Positions 45,537 to 53,674 of a stretch of DNA of 64,000 bases are shown one piece after another. The stretch is taken from positions 1,480,885 through 1,544,884 of the forward strand of contig NZ_CP049864.1 in the NCBI RefSeq assembly GCF_011300685.1. The letters are read 5' to 3'. The translations under genes were made by a program, and so were the position numbers. The number at the start of each line of letters is the position of its first letter. The stretch's first letter is position 1. The stretch comes from Lysobacter sp. HDW10 (GTDB taxonomy: Bacteria; Pseudomonadota; Gammaproteobacteria; Xanthomonadales; Xanthomonadaceae). The notes beneath the pieces were generated by a model. The model searched no databases. It was not told the origin of the DNA and worked only from the letters and a program-made list of their open reading frames with translations.

Positions 45537-46079
45537 TTATTGACCGGTGACTTGAATTGCCGGTTTGGATTCAAGGGTCGGAATGACGAGTTGATGTTTG
45601 GCGTCTACCAAGCCGCGTGAGACCAACCAAGCCCATGCGTCTGCAGCGTCTTGCTCAATATAAGCCTGCGCGCTGCCCAAGCGAAATGTGTAGCCCCAAG
45701 TGTCCATGTCAGCAAGAATTCGCGATCGGCCCACACCCGGGAGTGCATCAGCAAGCAGTGCCTGAAGGACGCAGACGCCATTCTCTTCTTCGATGGAATC
45801 CGTGGCATCCGTATGCACTTCGGCGCGCTTGTGTGGCGGCAGCACAATCAGGTGTCCTGCTTCGTGCAAGATCGAGTGCACGGGTGTACTAGCGCGCGCG
45901 TAGACCGAAGTGCCGATGATGCCGGCCTCGTCGTCACCCCAGTAACTACCGGGAATCGGCGTGCCTTCTTCTACGCAATGGAGCTGCAAGCCAAATTTGC
46001 CAAGCAGTGAAGCAACTGCGGCAAAGTCAATTTGCCGCAATCGCAAAACATCTGCTTGATTCACGTCCGCTTGGATCAA
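45537..46079 (-). CDS. HExxH-motif putative zinc peptidase in the min operon
   Basis: 180-residue protein not assigned to a characterised family. A metallopeptidase-like motif HSILHEAGHLIV contains HEAGH (His72, Glu73, His76); a downstream acidic stretch DATDSIEEENGVCVLQALL could supply a third ligand, as in ImmA/IrrE-type (DUF955) peptidases. No signal peptide or helix-turn-helix seen. The start at 46079 overlaps the minE stop (ATGA), so it is produced together with MinCDE. A role in division or proteolysis is only inference. Confidence 0.65.
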   Translation of the reverse strand: MIQADVNQADVLRLRQIDFAAVASLLGKFGLQLHCVEEGTPIPGSYWGDDEAGIIGTSVYARASTPVHSILHEAGHLIVLPPHKRAEVHTDATDSIEEENGVCVLQALLADALPGVGRSRILADMDTWGYTFRLGSAQAYIEQDAADAWAWLVSRGLVDAKHQLVIPTLESKPAIQVTGQ

Positions 46080-46342
46080 GCGTCTTTGTTTTCCGGCAAT
46101 TCGATGGAAATATCGAGCACGTCGTAGTCACCATGTTTTTCTTTGGTGACCGAAATGGCGCTATCCGGAATATGGAAGTGCTTTTGAATCAAGGCCATCA
46201 ATTCGACTTTGAATGCCGGCGGAATCTCAAGATCGTGCGGGTCACGCGAGTCACGCTGCTGCGCGATGATGAATTGCAAGCGGCTTTTGGCTTCAAGCGC
46301 AGTGTCTTTACGAGGCTTGAGGAAATCAAACAAACCCATCAT
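46076..46342 (-). CDS. minE: Cell division topological specificity factor MinE
   Basis: 88-residue partner of MinD that drives pole-to-pole oscillation. N-terminal membrane-binding MGLFDFLKPRK, the MinD-contact helix RLQFIIAQQRDSRD and the C-terminal dimerisation domain (ILKVDL-like strand here YDVLDISIEL) are seen. It abuts minD by sharing one base at 46342. Confidence 0.97.
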   Translation of the reverse strand: MMGLFDFLKPRKDTALEAKSRLQFIIAQQRDSRDPHDLEIPPAFKVELMALIQKHFHIPDSAISVTKEKHGDYDVLDISIELPENKDA

Positions 46343-47151
46343 TAACCCCCGAACATCTTGCTGAAGAAGCCTTTCTTTTCGGCTTGTAAGAAGCGCATCG
46401 GACGCGTTTCACCCATCAATCGTGCAACCGCATCGTCATAGGCGATGGCGGCGTCGGAATTGCTTTCCAGAATCACCGGTTCACCTTTGTTCGAAGCGTT
46501 CAACACGTCGGTGGATTCAGGGATCACACCAATCGCTTTCAAACCCAAAACTTCTTCAACGTCATTGATGCCGAGCATTTCGCCTCTTTCAACGCGCGAC
46601 GGGCTGTAGCGCGTCAACAACAGAAACTCTTCAACACGACCGCCGTCGATGGCCTTCTTGGTTTTCGAAGCAAGCAAACCGAGAATTCGATCAGAGTCGC
46701 GCACCGACGAGACTTCAGGGTTGACCACAACGACCGCTTTGTCCGCGTAGAACATAGCGAGGAATGCGCCCTTCTCAATACCTGCCGGCGAATCACACAC
46801 GATGTAGTCGAAGCCTTCCGCTTTCATATCGTTCAACACGCGCTCGACACCTTCTTGCGTCAACGCATCTTTATCGCGTGTTTGCGAAGCGGCCAGCACG
46901 TGAAGCGTGTCAAAGCGTTTGTCCTTGATCAGGGCTTGCTTCAAGCTTGCTTCACCCGTGACGACATTGACGAAGTCGTACACAACGCGGCGCTCGCAGC
47001 CCATGATCAAATCGAGATTGCGCAATCCGACGTCGAAATCGATCACGGCGACTTTCTTGCCGCGGCGGGCCAAGCCCGTTGCAATGCTTGCGCTGGACGT
47101 CGTCTTGCCGACGCCGCCTTTGCCAGATGTCACGACGATGATTTCGGTCAA
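46342..47151 (-). CDS. minD: Septum site-determining ATPase MinD
   Basis: ParA-family ATPase, 269 residues, that binds the membrane as an ATP dimer and recruits MinC. Deviant Walker A SGKGGVGKTT at 9-18, Walker B VIDFDVGLRNLDL, switch II CDSPAGIE, and a C-terminal amphipathic membrane helix (KKGFFSKMFGG). Lies between minC (27 bp) and minE. Confidence 0.98.
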   Translation of the reverse strand: MTEIIVVTSGKGGVGKTTSSASIATGLARRGKKVAVIDFDVGLRNLDLIMGCERRVVYDFVNVVTGEASLKQALIKDKRFDTLHVLAASQTRDKDALTQEGVERVLNDMKAEGFDYIVCDSPAGIEKGAFLAMFYADKAVVVVNPEVSSVRDSDRILGLLASKTKKAIDGGRVEEFLLLTRYSPSRVERGEMLGINDVEEVLGLKAIGVIPESTDVLNASNKGEPVILESNSDAAIAYDDAVARLMGETRPMRFLQAEKKGFFSKMFGG

Positions 47152-47178
47152 GTTGCAGTCTCCTAAGATGACCGCGCT

Positions 47179-47946
47179 TTAAAGCGCGGCGATTTGAATT
47201 TTGTCGTTTTCGAGCCACACCTGGACGGCTTTGCCGATCAAGGTGTCAGGCACTTCATCCAACACTATATAGTGCCCCGCAATCGCGACAAGCTGTGCGT
47301 TGAACTCATTGCAAAAGATTCGAGACGTGGTGTCGCCACGTGCGCCCGCCAATGCTCTGCCGCGCAGGGGGCCATAGACGTGGACCGAGCCGTCAGCCAT
47401 GACTTCGGCGTCCATGCTGATCATGCCCACGACGGTCAAATCACGGTGTTCTGCATAGACCTGTTGGCCCGAGCGGACGGGATGGGTGATCACCAAGCCT
47501 TCTTGCGACTTTGATTCGGCTTGCGGCGGTTGTGCAGCCGGTGCTTTGGCAGCACTGCGCGCAGGTGCAGGTGCAGGTGCCGGCGGCAATTCAGGGGCTT
47601 CTCCCGCGCGTTCATAGCTGGCGCGGAACTTGGCCAAGGTTGGCAGACCGAGCGCTTGCGCTAATACGTCGTTTTCATGGCTGCCGTACGCAATGGCGAC
47701 TGGGCGGACGCCCTCGCGGCGCAAGGCTTCAATCAAGCTGCCCGCTTGGTCGACAGTCGGCAATTCAGCCAAACCGCCGAAATCCACGATGACGGCACCC
47801 CGTTCAAAAAGTTTGGGTGCGCGCTGGACACGATCGCGCATTTCTTGCGCGAGCTTTTCAATGTCAAACGTGCGAAGCCTGAGATTCGCGATGCCGACTT
47901 GGCCAAACTTGACGTCGCCCGCAAGGGAGTAATCAGGCAATGTCAT
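47179..47946 (-). CDS. minC: Septum site-determining protein MinC
   Basis: Inhibitor of FtsZ polymerisation, 255 residues. N-terminal FtsZ-binding domain (about 8-110), an Ala/Pro linker (about 118-145), and a C-terminal beta-helix domain with HRDLTVVGMISMDAEVMADGSVHVYG and GRALAGARGD. The start at 47946 overlaps the upstream acetyltransferase stop (ATGA); the frame from 47982 would add 12 residues. Order minC-minD-minE is conserved. Confidence 0.96.
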   Translation of the reverse strand: MTLPDYSLAGDVKFGQVGIANLRLRTFDIEKLAQEMRDRVQRAPKLFERGAVIVDFGGLAELPTVDQAGSLIEALRREGVRPVAIAYGSHENDVLAQALGLPTLAKFRASYERAGEAPELPPAPAPAPARSAAKAPAAQPPQAESKSQEGLVITHPVRSGQQVYAEHRDLTVVGMISMDAEVMADGSVHVYGPLRGRALAGARGDTTSRIFCNEFNAQLVAIAGHYIVLDEVPDTLIGKAVQVWLENDKIQIAAL

Positions 47947-48548
47947 CGGGTACCGGTTCCTTGCGTGCGTTGGTTCGACCAATCAGTGCGCGGGTGTCCG
48001 ACCCACGGCAATGAAGGCAAGTCTTTGCCGTAATGCTCTGAAATCCATGCGTGGCTACACATGGTCTTGACCAACATGGCCGCACGCGTGCGCTCATTCT
48101 GCGGGCATTGTCCGATCTCTTGGAACTCGAGGCTGCCGTGGAAAAGCAAGGCGCGGTTGAAGCCTTCGACCAAGAACACCTCACAGGCCAAAACCGGATA
48201 ACGCATTTCGGCGTAGGTCTGCACGTCGGCATAGAACACGTGACCGGTGCCTTTGCCTCGGTGCGCGTGGTCTACGACGATACGGTCGATATACAGGAAC
48301 GGTTCGTCGATGTTTTGCTGGAACCAGCAGAAGTTATCGCTGTCGTGGTTGGCATCAAAACCGAATGCGACCAAGAAGGCAAAAATCTCGCCATTCCGTT
48401 CGGCCACGCGGAAATACTCTGCATCAGCGTGGAATCGACGGAGACGATCCAGATCCAATGCATTGATGGAAGGGCCTGCTGCTGCGTTGTTCAGTTCAAG
48501 GACGCGAACCAGTTCGTGTTCTTGTACGTCGCGAATGACAAGCGACAT
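47943..48548 (-). CDS. GNAT-family acetyltransferase upstream of minC
   Basis: 201-residue GNAT protein. Domain features: opening strand SLVIRDVQEHELVRVLELNN, central YIDRIVVDHAHRGKGTGHVFY with the acetyl-CoA motif HRGKGTG. A C-terminal extension includes MLVKTMCSHAWISEHYG. The start at 48548 has GGAG 6 bp upstream. It overlaps minC by 4 bp and heads the minCDE operon. Substrate unknown; a link to cell division would be guilt by association. Confidence 0.85.
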   Translation of the reverse strand: MSLVIRDVQEHELVRVLELNNAAAGPSINALDLDRLRRFHADAEYFRVAERNGEIFAFLVAFGFDANHDSDNFCWFQQNIDEPFLYIDRIVVDHAHRGKGTGHVFYADVQTYAEMRYPVLACEVFLVEGFNRALLFHGSLEFQEIGQCPQNERTRAAMLVKTMCSHAWISEHYGKDLPSLPWVGHPRTDWSNQRTQGTGTR

Positions 48549-48694
48549 TCCACACTCCGTTTGAAAAGCGAAAAGCCGCCTCTGGCGACTTCCCAACATT
48601 ATGCCACGAGCCCATCTGATTTAGCGTCGGAGAATCCTGCTTCCCGTGACTTCCGGCGGGTGAATGTGTGTGGAAATAGCCCGTACCATGGGGC

Positions 48695-49867
48695 ATGATG
48701 CGCGAGCTCGATCACATTCAACTCCTACGCTATGTCGGCATGGTGACATGGGCGTTGGTGGGCTGTTGGCTCCTGAATGCATGGTTAGACCCGGACTATT
48801 TGCGACTGGCTGTGGGCGAGTCCGTTTGGGCCCGCATCATGCCGTGGCTCGTCGTGTATTTCACCTTTGGCGTCTGCTATTGGTGGATCACCCGCAGCAT
48901 CGGTCGCAGCCAAACCCGTTGGTTCGACCACCTGGCCCTATTGGTCATGACCGTATGCGCCATTGGCGTGAGCTATTTCTCGGCAACGGGCTTGGGCAGT
49001 GTGTTGTTGATGGTGATGGCAGCCTTGCTGCCGTGGATCCTGAGCGTGCGTGTGGGCCTGGTGTGGATGCTGGCGGGCAACCTGGCGTTCGTGCCGCTAT
49101 TCGTGATGGCCATGAATTACTCGCCTATTTTGGCGGTGATCCAGGCCTTGCTCTACGTCGGCTTCTCAGGCTTGGTGTTCGTCACGGCCTTTGTTGCAAT
49201 GCAGCAGGCGACTGCACGGGAAGAACAACGGCGCCTGAATTCAGAACTCCGCGCCACGCGCGCTTTGCTAGCTGAAAGCGCCCGTGTCAACGAACGCACA
49301 CGCATCTCACGAGAGCTGCACGATTTGCTAGGGCATCACTTGACTGCCCTCAGTCTGAATCTGGAGGTTGCGGGTCACTTGGCCGAAGGCAAGACGCGCG
49401 ATCATGTACGACAGGCGCACACTTTGGCCAAACTCCTTCTCACCGATGTGCGTGAGGCCGTTAGCCACATGCGTGAAAGCGGCGGCATTGAGCTTGCAAG
49501 CGCGCTGCTGCCGTTAGCGGAAAACGTTCCAGGTTTGGAAGTTCAATTGGATATTCGAGAAGGCCTGCGCGTGGAAGACCCGGATCTTGCGCATGTCTTG
49601 TTGCGAACGACGCAAGAAATCATCACCAATGCCGTTCGCCACTCCGGTGCAACCGAACTGCGCATTGAAGTCGATGTCAGCAAGGGCGAGATCTTTCTGA
49701 CTGCGCAAGACAACGGCTTAGGCACGGATTTGGTGACGGCGGGCAACGGCCTTTCCGGCATGCGAGAGCGCATCAAAGCGCAAGACGGAAAAATGGATAT
49801 TCGGACAGCGCCCGGACAGGGTTTTTCAATTCATGTTTCATTACCGCTTCAAACCACTGTTGTTTGA
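48695..49867 (+). CDS. NarL-type sensor histidine kinase
   Basis: 390-residue membrane kinase. About five N-terminal hydrophobic segments (15-30, 48-65, 80-97, 100-116, 120-168), then a short coiled coil, HisKA_3 with His209 in SRELHDLLGHHLTALSL, and a HATPase with N box TTQEIITNAVRHSG and G box DNGLGTD / GNGLSGMRERI. No periplasmic sensor domain, so it probably senses within the membrane, as DesK-type kinases do. Followed immediately by its response regulator. Signal unknown. Confidence 0.9.
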   Translation: MMRELDHIQLLRYVGMVTWALVGCWLLNAWLDPDYLRLAVGESVWARIMPWLVVYFTFGVCYWWITRSIGRSQTRWFDHLALLVMTVCAIGVSYFSATGLGSVLLMVMAALLPWILSVRVGLVWMLAGNLAFVPLFVMAMNYSPILAVIQALLYVGFSGLVFVTAFVAMQQATAREEQRRLNSELRATRALLAESARVNERTRISRELHDLLGHHLTALSLNLEVAGHLAEGKTRDHVRQAHTLAKLLLTDVREAVSHMRESGGIELASALLPLAENVPGLEVQLDIREGLRVEDPDLAHVLLRTTQEIITNAVRHSGATELRIEVDVSKGEIFLTAQDNGLGTDLVTAGNGLSGMRERIKAQDGKMDIRTAPGQGFSIHVSLPLQTTVV

Positions 49868-49884
49868 AGCCTGAGGAGTCGCGT

Positions 49885-50532
49885 GTGATCAGAATCATGT
49901 TGGTAGACGATCAAACACTTGTCCGCCAAGGCATCCGGTCGCTGTTGTCGTTACCGGAAGCCGAAGGCATTGAAGTGGTGTCGGAAGCGACAGACGGAAA
50001 GCAAGCCATTGACTTGATGCCCGAGGTCAATCCGGATGTCGTCTTGATGGACATGCGAATGCCTGTTTTGTCTGGCCTTGAGGCGATTCAATCGCTGTCG
50101 CGTTTGGGGCGTTTGCCGCCCACCATTATCTTGACCACGTTTGATGACGATCAGTTGGTGTTGGCAGGGATCAAAGCAGGGGCGCGCGGGTTTCTGTTGA
50201 AGGATGTGTCGCTTGAGCAACTGGTCGGCGCCATTCGTACCGTGGCGGCGGGCGGATCGTTGGTCCAGCCGACCGTGACGCAAAAACTACTGTCGGGCTT
50301 GGAGCACTTGCAAACGGGTTTTCCGAGTCTGGAAAAGCCTGATCCGCTGACCGAGCGCGAAACCGAGATATTGCGGTTCATGGCAGGCGGCTTTTCCAAC
50401 AAGGAAATCGCCAATTCTCTGGGTGTTGCCGAGGGCACGATCAAGAACCATGTCTCCAATATTCTGTCCAAATTGGGCGTACGCGATCGTACGCGGGCCG
50501 TTTTGAAGGCGTTGGAAGCAAAATTGGTCTGA
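49885..50532 (+). CDS. LuxR/NarL-family response regulator
   Basis: 215-residue regulator: receiver domain with DD pair in IMLVDDQ, Asp56 in VVLMDMRMP, Lys in RGFLLKDVS; C-terminal LuxR helix-turn-helix from LTEREIEILRFM-like LTERETEILRFMAGGFSNKEIA to LGVRDRTRAV. The start is taken as GTG at 49885 with GAGGAG 8 bp upstream; a TTG at 49864 overlapping the kinase gene is the alternative. It forms a two-component system with the kinase. Confidence 0.92.
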   Translation: MIRIMLVDDQTLVRQGIRSLLSLPEAEGIEVVSEATDGKQAIDLMPEVNPDVVLMDMRMPVLSGLEAIQSLSRLGRLPPTIILTTFDDDQLVLAGIKAGARGFLLKDVSLEQLVGAIRTVAAGGSLVQPTVTQKLLSGLEHLQTGFPSLEKPDPLTERETEILRFMAGGFSNKEIANSLGVAEGTIKNHVSNILSKLGVRDRTRAVLKALEAKLV

Positions 50533-50641
50533 AGTTTAGACGGCGTTTGTGGTTTCCCCCATTCCGCTCAAACAGTGCTTTTGCTACGATGCCTGTTTCC
50601 TGCCCTTGGTAGCCGGATGGTTGCCCCCGGAGATTTGCTGA

Positions 50642-51715
50642 ATGAAGCTGTTCAAAGAATTATTGGTGTCGGTCGCAATTGTGGCCGTGTTTTTCCTTTT
50701 GATGGGCGTCGTGCTTCCTTCTAAGCGTCATATCGAGGAAACCGTCGACACCAACCGCAATACAACGGTCGTTTATGACATGTTGAACGGCTTCGGTCGC
50801 TTTAAAGACTGGAACGCTGTGTTCATGCGTGACCCCGCCGCCCAATACAAAATTTCCGGGCCGGCAGAAGGCAAGGGCGCCAAGATCGAATACACCTCCA
50901 AGGTGCGTGAAGTCGGTAAAGGTAGCTGGACGATCACGGGCAACGAAGCGGGCAAGCGCATCGATTTCGCCTTGGTCAATGGCGACATGGGCAAGAACAA
51001 GAAGTCGTCTTTGATCCTGACGCCGAATGAAAACGGCCGCAAGATCGAAATCAAGCAAACCTACGATGTCGAGTACGGCTTCAACTTGATCGGTCGCTAC
51101 GCTGGCATGTATGCCAAGAGCTACATGGGCGAAGACATGAAGTTGGGTTTGCGCAAACTGTCGAGCTTGCTGTCTGACATTCCGAACATGCCGTACGACC
51201 GCATGACCGTGCCGTTGTCGCCGCCGAAAGTGGTTCAATTGCCGGCTGAAGACGTGTTGGTGATCAGTTCTGGCACCTTGAACAACGACATCTCTGACGT
51301 TTGGATGTCGGTCAAGAAAAACAACGAATGGATCTCGCGCACCTTGGCCGCAAATGGCCTCGTGGCTGCAGGTCCTTACCGTTTGGTGACCACCGATTAC
51401 AACAGCGCAACCTACGGTTACGACCTTGTGCAACCGGTGACGAAGGTTGGCGTGCAACCGGGCCAAATCCCGACCATGACCGTCGCCGCGCCGGTGAAGT
51501 TTGCAAAGATTCCCGCGCGTCGTGCAACGACCACGTCAATCGCCAATGCAGACTTCAACTCGCTGCAGTTGACGCGTGAATCCTTGCGCGCTTGGACGAT
51601 GGTGCGAGGCATGGAAATTGCCGACCGTCCGTTCGACGTATACAAGAGCGGCACAGATATTTCGTTTACAGCAGGATCGGCACAGTTCGATACCTACTGG
51701 CCGATCAAGAACTGA
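50642..51715 (+). CDS. SRPBCC (START-like) protein with GyrI-like C-terminal region
   Basis: 357 residues. One N-terminal hydrophobic segment (about 8-26) likely anchors it to the membrane facing the periplasm. Residues about 30-180 resemble a polyketide cyclase/SRPBCC domain (NRNTTVVYDMLNGFGRFKDWNAV), a hydrophobic-ligand cradle; about 190-357 resemble a GyrI/effector-binding fold (PYRLVTTDYNSATYGYDLVQPV). Ligand and function unknown. CGGAGA precedes the ATG. A hairpin follows. Confidence 0.8.
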   Translation: MKLFKELLVSVAIVAVFFLLMGVVLPSKRHIEETVDTNRNTTVVYDMLNGFGRFKDWNAVFMRDPAAQYKISGPAEGKGAKIEYTSKVREVGKGSWTITGNEAGKRIDFALVNGDMGKNKKSSLILTPNENGRKIEIKQTYDVEYGFNLIGRYAGMYAKSYMGEDMKLGLRKLSSLLSDIPNMPYDRMTVPLSPPKVVQLPAEDVLVISSGTLNNDISDVWMSVKKNNEWISRTLAANGLVAAGPYRLVTTDYNSATYGYDLVQPVTKVGVQPGQIPTMTVAAPVKFAKIPARRATTTSIANADFNSLQLTRESLRAWTMVRGMEIADRPFDVYKSGTDISFTAGSAQFDTYWPIKN

Positions 51716-51734
51716 TCGGAGTGTAAGATTCAAA

Positions 51735-51767
51735 CAAACGCCGCGATCTTCGCGGCGTTTGCATTTG
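51735..51767 (+). terminator. Hairpin after the SRPBCC gene
   Basis: Perfect 11-bp inverted repeat CAAACGCCGCG/CGCGGCGTTTG with ATCTT loop, then CATTTGG. The T run is short, so termination strength is uncertain. Confidence 0.65.
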
Positions 51768-51776
51768 GAGGATGCG

Positions 51777-52181
51777 ATGAATCACGTGACTCAATTGGAT
51801 GCTGCACGTCGTGCCGTAAAAATGCAGCGTGTACTCGGCGGCAGTGGTGCCTTGCTCGCGTTGATTGCGGTTGCGCTGTCGGCCGTTATCGCGCACAGCG
51901 GACGTCTAGATGGCGTACAACACGACGTTTTGCGCGCCAGCGCAACGAATGCCGCGATGTTCATGTTGCTTCATGGCGCTGCAGTGACTGCGCTCGCGAT
52001 GCAAGCCGTCATTCCGAATGACCGTTACGCGTTGATCGTCATGCTGGTTGGCACTGTGCTGTTCTCAGGCTCTGTCATTGCAGGTGCACTTCTGGGCACG
52101 CCCACCGGGTTGGCGCCCCTCGGCGGTTCGTTGCTGATGCTGGCGTGGCTTTGGGTTGCGATCAATCGGTTCTGGCGATGA
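51777..52181 (+). CDS. DUF423-family membrane protein
   Basis: 134-residue membrane protein with four predicted helices, of the DUF423 (YgdD-like) family. Recognisable pattern: a GGSGALLALIAVALSAVIAHS first helix, ATNAAMFMLLHGAAV, and GTVLFSGSVIAGALLG near the third helix. Function unknown. Start at 51777 has GGAGG 7 bp upstream; the frame from 51576 runs back through the previous gene and is rejected. Overlaps the glycosylase start by ATGA. Confidence 0.85.
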   Translation: MNHVTQLDAARRAVKMQRVLGGSGALLALIAVALSAVIAHSGRLDGVQHDVLRASATNAAMFMLLHGAAVTALAMQAVIPNDRYALIVMLVGTVLFSGSVIAGALLGTPTGLAPLGGSLLMLAWLWVAINRFWR

Positions 52182-52858
52182 GCAAGGTTCGCTTTGCGCG
52201 CGGTTTTGATGCGCAGAACGCAAACAAGGCTTTGCGCAAGTGCGACCCTGAGCTCGCCACGTGGATCAAGCGCATTGGCCCATTGGGTGATAGCGCGGGT
52301 TGGAAGAAATCCTTTGATCCGGTCGATGCGTTGGCACGCGCGATTCTCTATCAGCAACTGTCCGGCAAGGCTGCGTCGACAATTGTAGGTCGCTTGGAAG
52401 TTGCGATTGGCAGTACGCGATTGCATTGCGACACGTTGTCCAATATTGATGATGCAGGCATGCGCGCATGCGGCGTCTCGGGCAACAAGACATTGGCGTT
52501 ACGCGATTTGATGCAACGCGAAGCGGCGGGTGAAATTCCAACAACGCGACGCATGGCAACGATGGAGAATGATGAAATCATTGCCGCACTGGTGCCGATA
52601 CGTGGGATTGGTCGTTGGACGGTCGAAATGATGCTGATGTCGCGTCTGGGTCGACAGGACATCTTGCCGATCGATGATTTGGGTATTCGTCGCGGCATCC
52701 AAATCTTGCGTCAGTTGCCTGAGATGCCGAAGCCCAAAGAAGCTGCGCAATTGGGTGAAGCTTGGGCGCCTTGGCGCACACAAGCTTCGTTCTATCTTTG
52801 GCGCATTTCCGATTTCAGCGCAGCTGAAAAAACACCCGTCAAACGCTCGCAATCTTAA
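52178..52858 (+). CDS. DNA-3-methyladenine glycosylase II (AlkA type)
   Basis: 226-residue base-excision repair glycosylase of the HhH-GPD superfamily, removing alkylated bases. Seen: AILYQQLSGKAASTIVGRLE, the helix-hairpin-helix at about 139-150 (PIRGIGRWTVE) and catalytic Asp167 in PIDDLGIRRG. It lacks the N-terminal domain of E. coli AlkA and resembles the shorter single-domain enzymes. Start at 52178 overlaps the DUF423 stop. No iron-sulfur cysteines, so not EndoIII/MutY. Confidence 0.9.
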   Translation: MSKVRFARGFDAQNANKALRKCDPELATWIKRIGPLGDSAGWKKSFDPVDALARAILYQQLSGKAASTIVGRLEVAIGSTRLHCDTLSNIDDAGMRACGVSGNKTLALRDLMQREAAGEIPTTRRMATMENDEIIAALVPIRGIGRWTVEMMLMSRLGRQDILPIDDLGIRRGIQILRQLPEMPKPKEAAQLGEAWAPWRTQASFYLWRISDFSAAEKTPVKRSQS

Positions 52859-53653
52859 CTAGTTGGCGAAGTACCAATGCCACGGCTCGTAGACAATGCC
52901 GTGCGGATTGTCACGCGGATAGCTCATTCGAAAGCCGAAGTTCGCCGCGTGTTCCGTCAACCAATTGAAAGCCGGTGTCTTCTCGAAACTCTCTTCTGCG
53001 GCGGGCTCGCCAGGGCTTGAGATATCCAAGGCGCGCCCTGAGTGGTGTTCGGAGTAGCCAGGTGCAGCATTCACCCGAAGAATGTCTTCAACAGATTGTC
53101 CGCGTGCGCGCTTTCGTTCGAAGATGCCAAGCTGATAGTCGTGACCCCGGTATCCAGAGATAGCCTCCAGGTGCACGCCATCTGCACGTGCGGCCTCTCG
53201 CATCTGTTGCCAGGCACGTGAGGCGCTATCCGTGAGCCAGAGCGGTCGCTTATAGCGATCGGCGCCAGCATGCGTCAGCGCGCTCGGCTCAGGCACCAAG
53301 GACAAACCCGTACGGGATTCGTAGTGATCTGTAGCCAAGCCGAGTGACCGCAATCGGGCTTCCAAGCCTGTCAGTGGCAACGTCGCGATGCTTGGGCGTA
53401 TGCGTGTCATGACCTCTGACGCGAATTCCGAGAGCGCAATGCGCTCTTCGCCTTTCAACGGCGCCAACACACGCAATGTGCCTTCCGAATTGAGCGCGGC
53501 CAAAAACCGGCCGTCTCGTTTGCGTCGTAATAACCAAGAAGACAGAGAAAGTTGGCGCGCGTGGTCAGAGCGTTTGGCACGCGCAAGCTCGGACGGAATT
53601 GCGTCAAAACGCGTCCCGTTCAGAAGCACCTGACTGGGGTTGTATGTCTGCAA
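52859..53653 (-). CDS. VanY-type D-alanyl-D-alanine carboxypeptidase (M15 family)
   Basis: 264-residue zinc peptidase-like protein. The C-terminal half carries the M15 motifs ISGYRGHDYQ, GYSEHHSGRALDI (zinc His and Asp) and EPWHWYF. The N-terminal third (residues about 1-95) is unassigned. No clear signal peptide; the start is a TTG at 53653 with GAGG 9 bp upstream. It is 21 bp after the hydrolase gene, so it may be the last gene of the SPFH operon. Trimming of peptidoglycan stem peptides is the family role. Confidence 0.85.
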   Translation of the reverse strand: MQTYNPSQVLLNGTRFDAIPSELARAKRSDHARQLSLSSWLLRRKRDGRFLAALNSEGTLRVLAPLKGEERIALSEFASEVMTRIRPSIATLPLTGLEARLRSLGLATDHYESRTGLSLVPEPSALTHAGADRYKRPLWLTDSASRAWQQMREAARADGVHLEAISGYRGHDYQLGIFERKRARGQSVEDILRVNAAPGYSEHHSGRALDISSPGEPAAEESFEKTPAFNWLTEHAANFGFRMSYPRDNPHGIVYEPWHWYFAN

Positions 53654-53674
53654 TTGCGTTGCCTCAGAATCCTT

